DNA from: Bacteroidales bacterium UBA1715
Lineage (GTDB): Bacteria; Bacteroidota; Bacteroidia; Bacteroidales; UBA1715
NCBI GenBank assembly: GCA_002317135.1
Contig: DCIX01000014.1
Coordinates: 1-64,000 of the forward strand
Direction: 5' to 3'
Length of the DNA: 64,000 nt
Notes under the pieces: model-generated
The model's input: the letters and a program-made list of their open reading frames with translations, nothing else
Told to the model about the DNA's origin: nothing
Databases searched by the model: none
Part shown: in pieces, positions 63,250 through 64,000 of the stretch
Layout of the letters: the number at the start of each line of letters is the position of its first letter
Position numbering within the stretch: position 1 is the first letter of the stretch
Made by a program: the position numbers and the translations under genes

Positions 63250-64000
63250 ATGAAAGAATTATTAGCAGCACGAGATACTGTTAATGTATGGATGGAACGG
63301 TATGGCGTGCGTTTTGGAGTATATAAAAATGGTGTGTTTAATGAACAATTATTTCCATTTGATTCAATTCCACGAAAAATTCCAGCAGATGAATGGGCTA
63401 TGTTGGAAAAAGGTTTGATTCAACGAGTTACGGCGTTAAATATGTTTTTGTATGATATTTATCATGAAAAACATATTGTGAATGATGGAATTGTTCCAAA
63501 GGAATTTACATACGAAAGCAAAGGGTATATGCCTGATTGTGATGGCATAACGCCATTGAAGAATGTGTATGCACATATTGCGGGAATTGATTTGGTTCAA
63601 GATAAAGATGGTCGTTGGTTGGTATTAGAGGATAATCTTCGTATTCCAAGTGGTGCTTCGTATCCGATGATAGCAAGAAAAGTTACACGAAAAGCGTCTC
63701 CGCAAACCTTCCGTGATAATCTTGTTGCAGACAATAGAAATTATGGCGACATGCTTCGTGAAATGATGGATTATATTAATGATGGAAAGGGAATAAATGT
63801 GATTTTTACTCCTGGTCGTTATAATTCTGCATTTTTTGAACATTCGTATCTTGCAGAGAAAACAGGTGCTGTTTTGGCATTTCCTGGTGATTTGGTTGTA
63901 GAGGATTCAATGGTTTATTATATAGGTATCAATAAAAGAAAACATCGTGTTGGTGCTATCTATCGTCGTGTTTCTGATGAATATATGGATCCATTAGCTT
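63250..64000 (+). CDS. circularly permuted ATP-grasp protein (COG2308-like), partial
   Basis: Runs off the right edge; 250 codons are visible. The N-terminus and core match the circularly permuted ATP-grasp type 2 family: FDSIPRKIPADEWAMLEKGL, QRVTALNMFLYDIYHEKHIV, HIAGIDLVQDKDGRWLVLED, NLRIPSGASYP, FTPGRYNSAFFEHSYLAEKT and YRRVSDEYMDPLA. Relatives occur with alpha-E and transglutaminase-like genes; the reaction is presumed carboxylate-amine ligation and substrates are unknown. Start at ATG 63250, downstream of the small ORF and hairpins. Confidence 0.88.
   Translation, partial: MKELLAARDTVNVWMERYGVRFGVYKNGVFNEQLFPFDSIPRKIPADEWAMLEKGLIQRVTALNMFLYDIYHEKHIVNDGIVPKEFTYESKGYMPDCDGITPLKNVYAHIAGIDLVQDKDGRWLVLEDNLRIPSGASYPMIARKVTRKASPQTFRDNLVADNRNYGDMLREMMDYINDGKGINVIFTPGRYNSAFFEHSYLAEKTGAVLAFPGDLVVEDSMVYYIGINKRKHRVGAIYRRVSDEYMDPLA

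Noticed and set aside
1..64000. CRISPR arrays, tRNA/rRNA genes, transposons
   Set aside because: I looked for regular repeat-spacer patterns, cloverleaf-like genes and transposase motifs in the intergenic regions and found none.

Overview
The window is about 64 kb of AT-rich DNA from a bacterium of the phylum Bacteroidota, most likely order Bacteroidales. Supporting signs are the TAnnTTTG-type -7 promoter elements before many genes, A-rich leaders instead of strong Shine-Dalgarno sites, a protein with a type IX secretion sorting tail, the L20/L35/IF-3/ThrS operon, and many Bacteroidota-type housekeeping proteins. I cannot name a family or genus from sequence alone. I saw no rRNA, tRNA, CRISPR array, integrase or transposase.

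1-34.7 kb is ordinary chromosome: phenylacetate-CoA ligase, RmuC, a receiver/ATPase anti-sigma-like protein, a ThiD-like domain fused to an AraC-type DNA-binding domain, NadB, an S10 peptidase, two large exported proteins, a radical-SAM protein, a 55-residue ferredoxin, an envelope operon (PagL-like, PBP4, SDR, VOC), SurE / membrane protein / LpxB, Der, then a leftward series ClpC, GH13, DnaX, IspE, FKBP. GyrA and a TPR protein follow. DnaX contains an A10 run at which a -1 shift would convert a gamma-type product into a tau-type product.

34.7-50.9 kb is an accessory defence island built inside a type I restriction-modification operon. The order is hsdM, rloA-like ATPase, rloB-like Toprim protein, Bro-N/Fic fusion, hsdS (interrupted by an in-frame TAA), a 960-residue SIR2 protein resembling DSR-type defence sirtuins, rhuM, a second ATPase/Toprim-like pair, and hsdR (displaced N-terminus). 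Fragments of a second hsdS tail plus the first 86 bases of a second rhuM lie behind rhuM, so the cargo between hsdS and hsdR has been exchanged at least once. Base composition changes from gene to gene, and one 60-base stretch at the end of hsdM is 68% G+C.

50.9-62.8 kb returns to chromosome: STAS / RNase Z / RecF rightward; DnaG, a WYL regulator with an ATGCAA repeat array over its promoter, a WbqC-like protein, LepB, DapB, L20, L35, IF-3 and ThrS leftward.

The right end (63.1-64.0 kb) has a strong promoter, a 32-codon ORF overlaid on nested hairpins, and the start of a circularly permuted ATP-grasp (COG2308-type) gene that runs off the window. The small ORF is either a peptide substrate/partner or a leader controlling the ATP-grasp gene. 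This unit and the defence island are the two places most likely to hold something undescribed.
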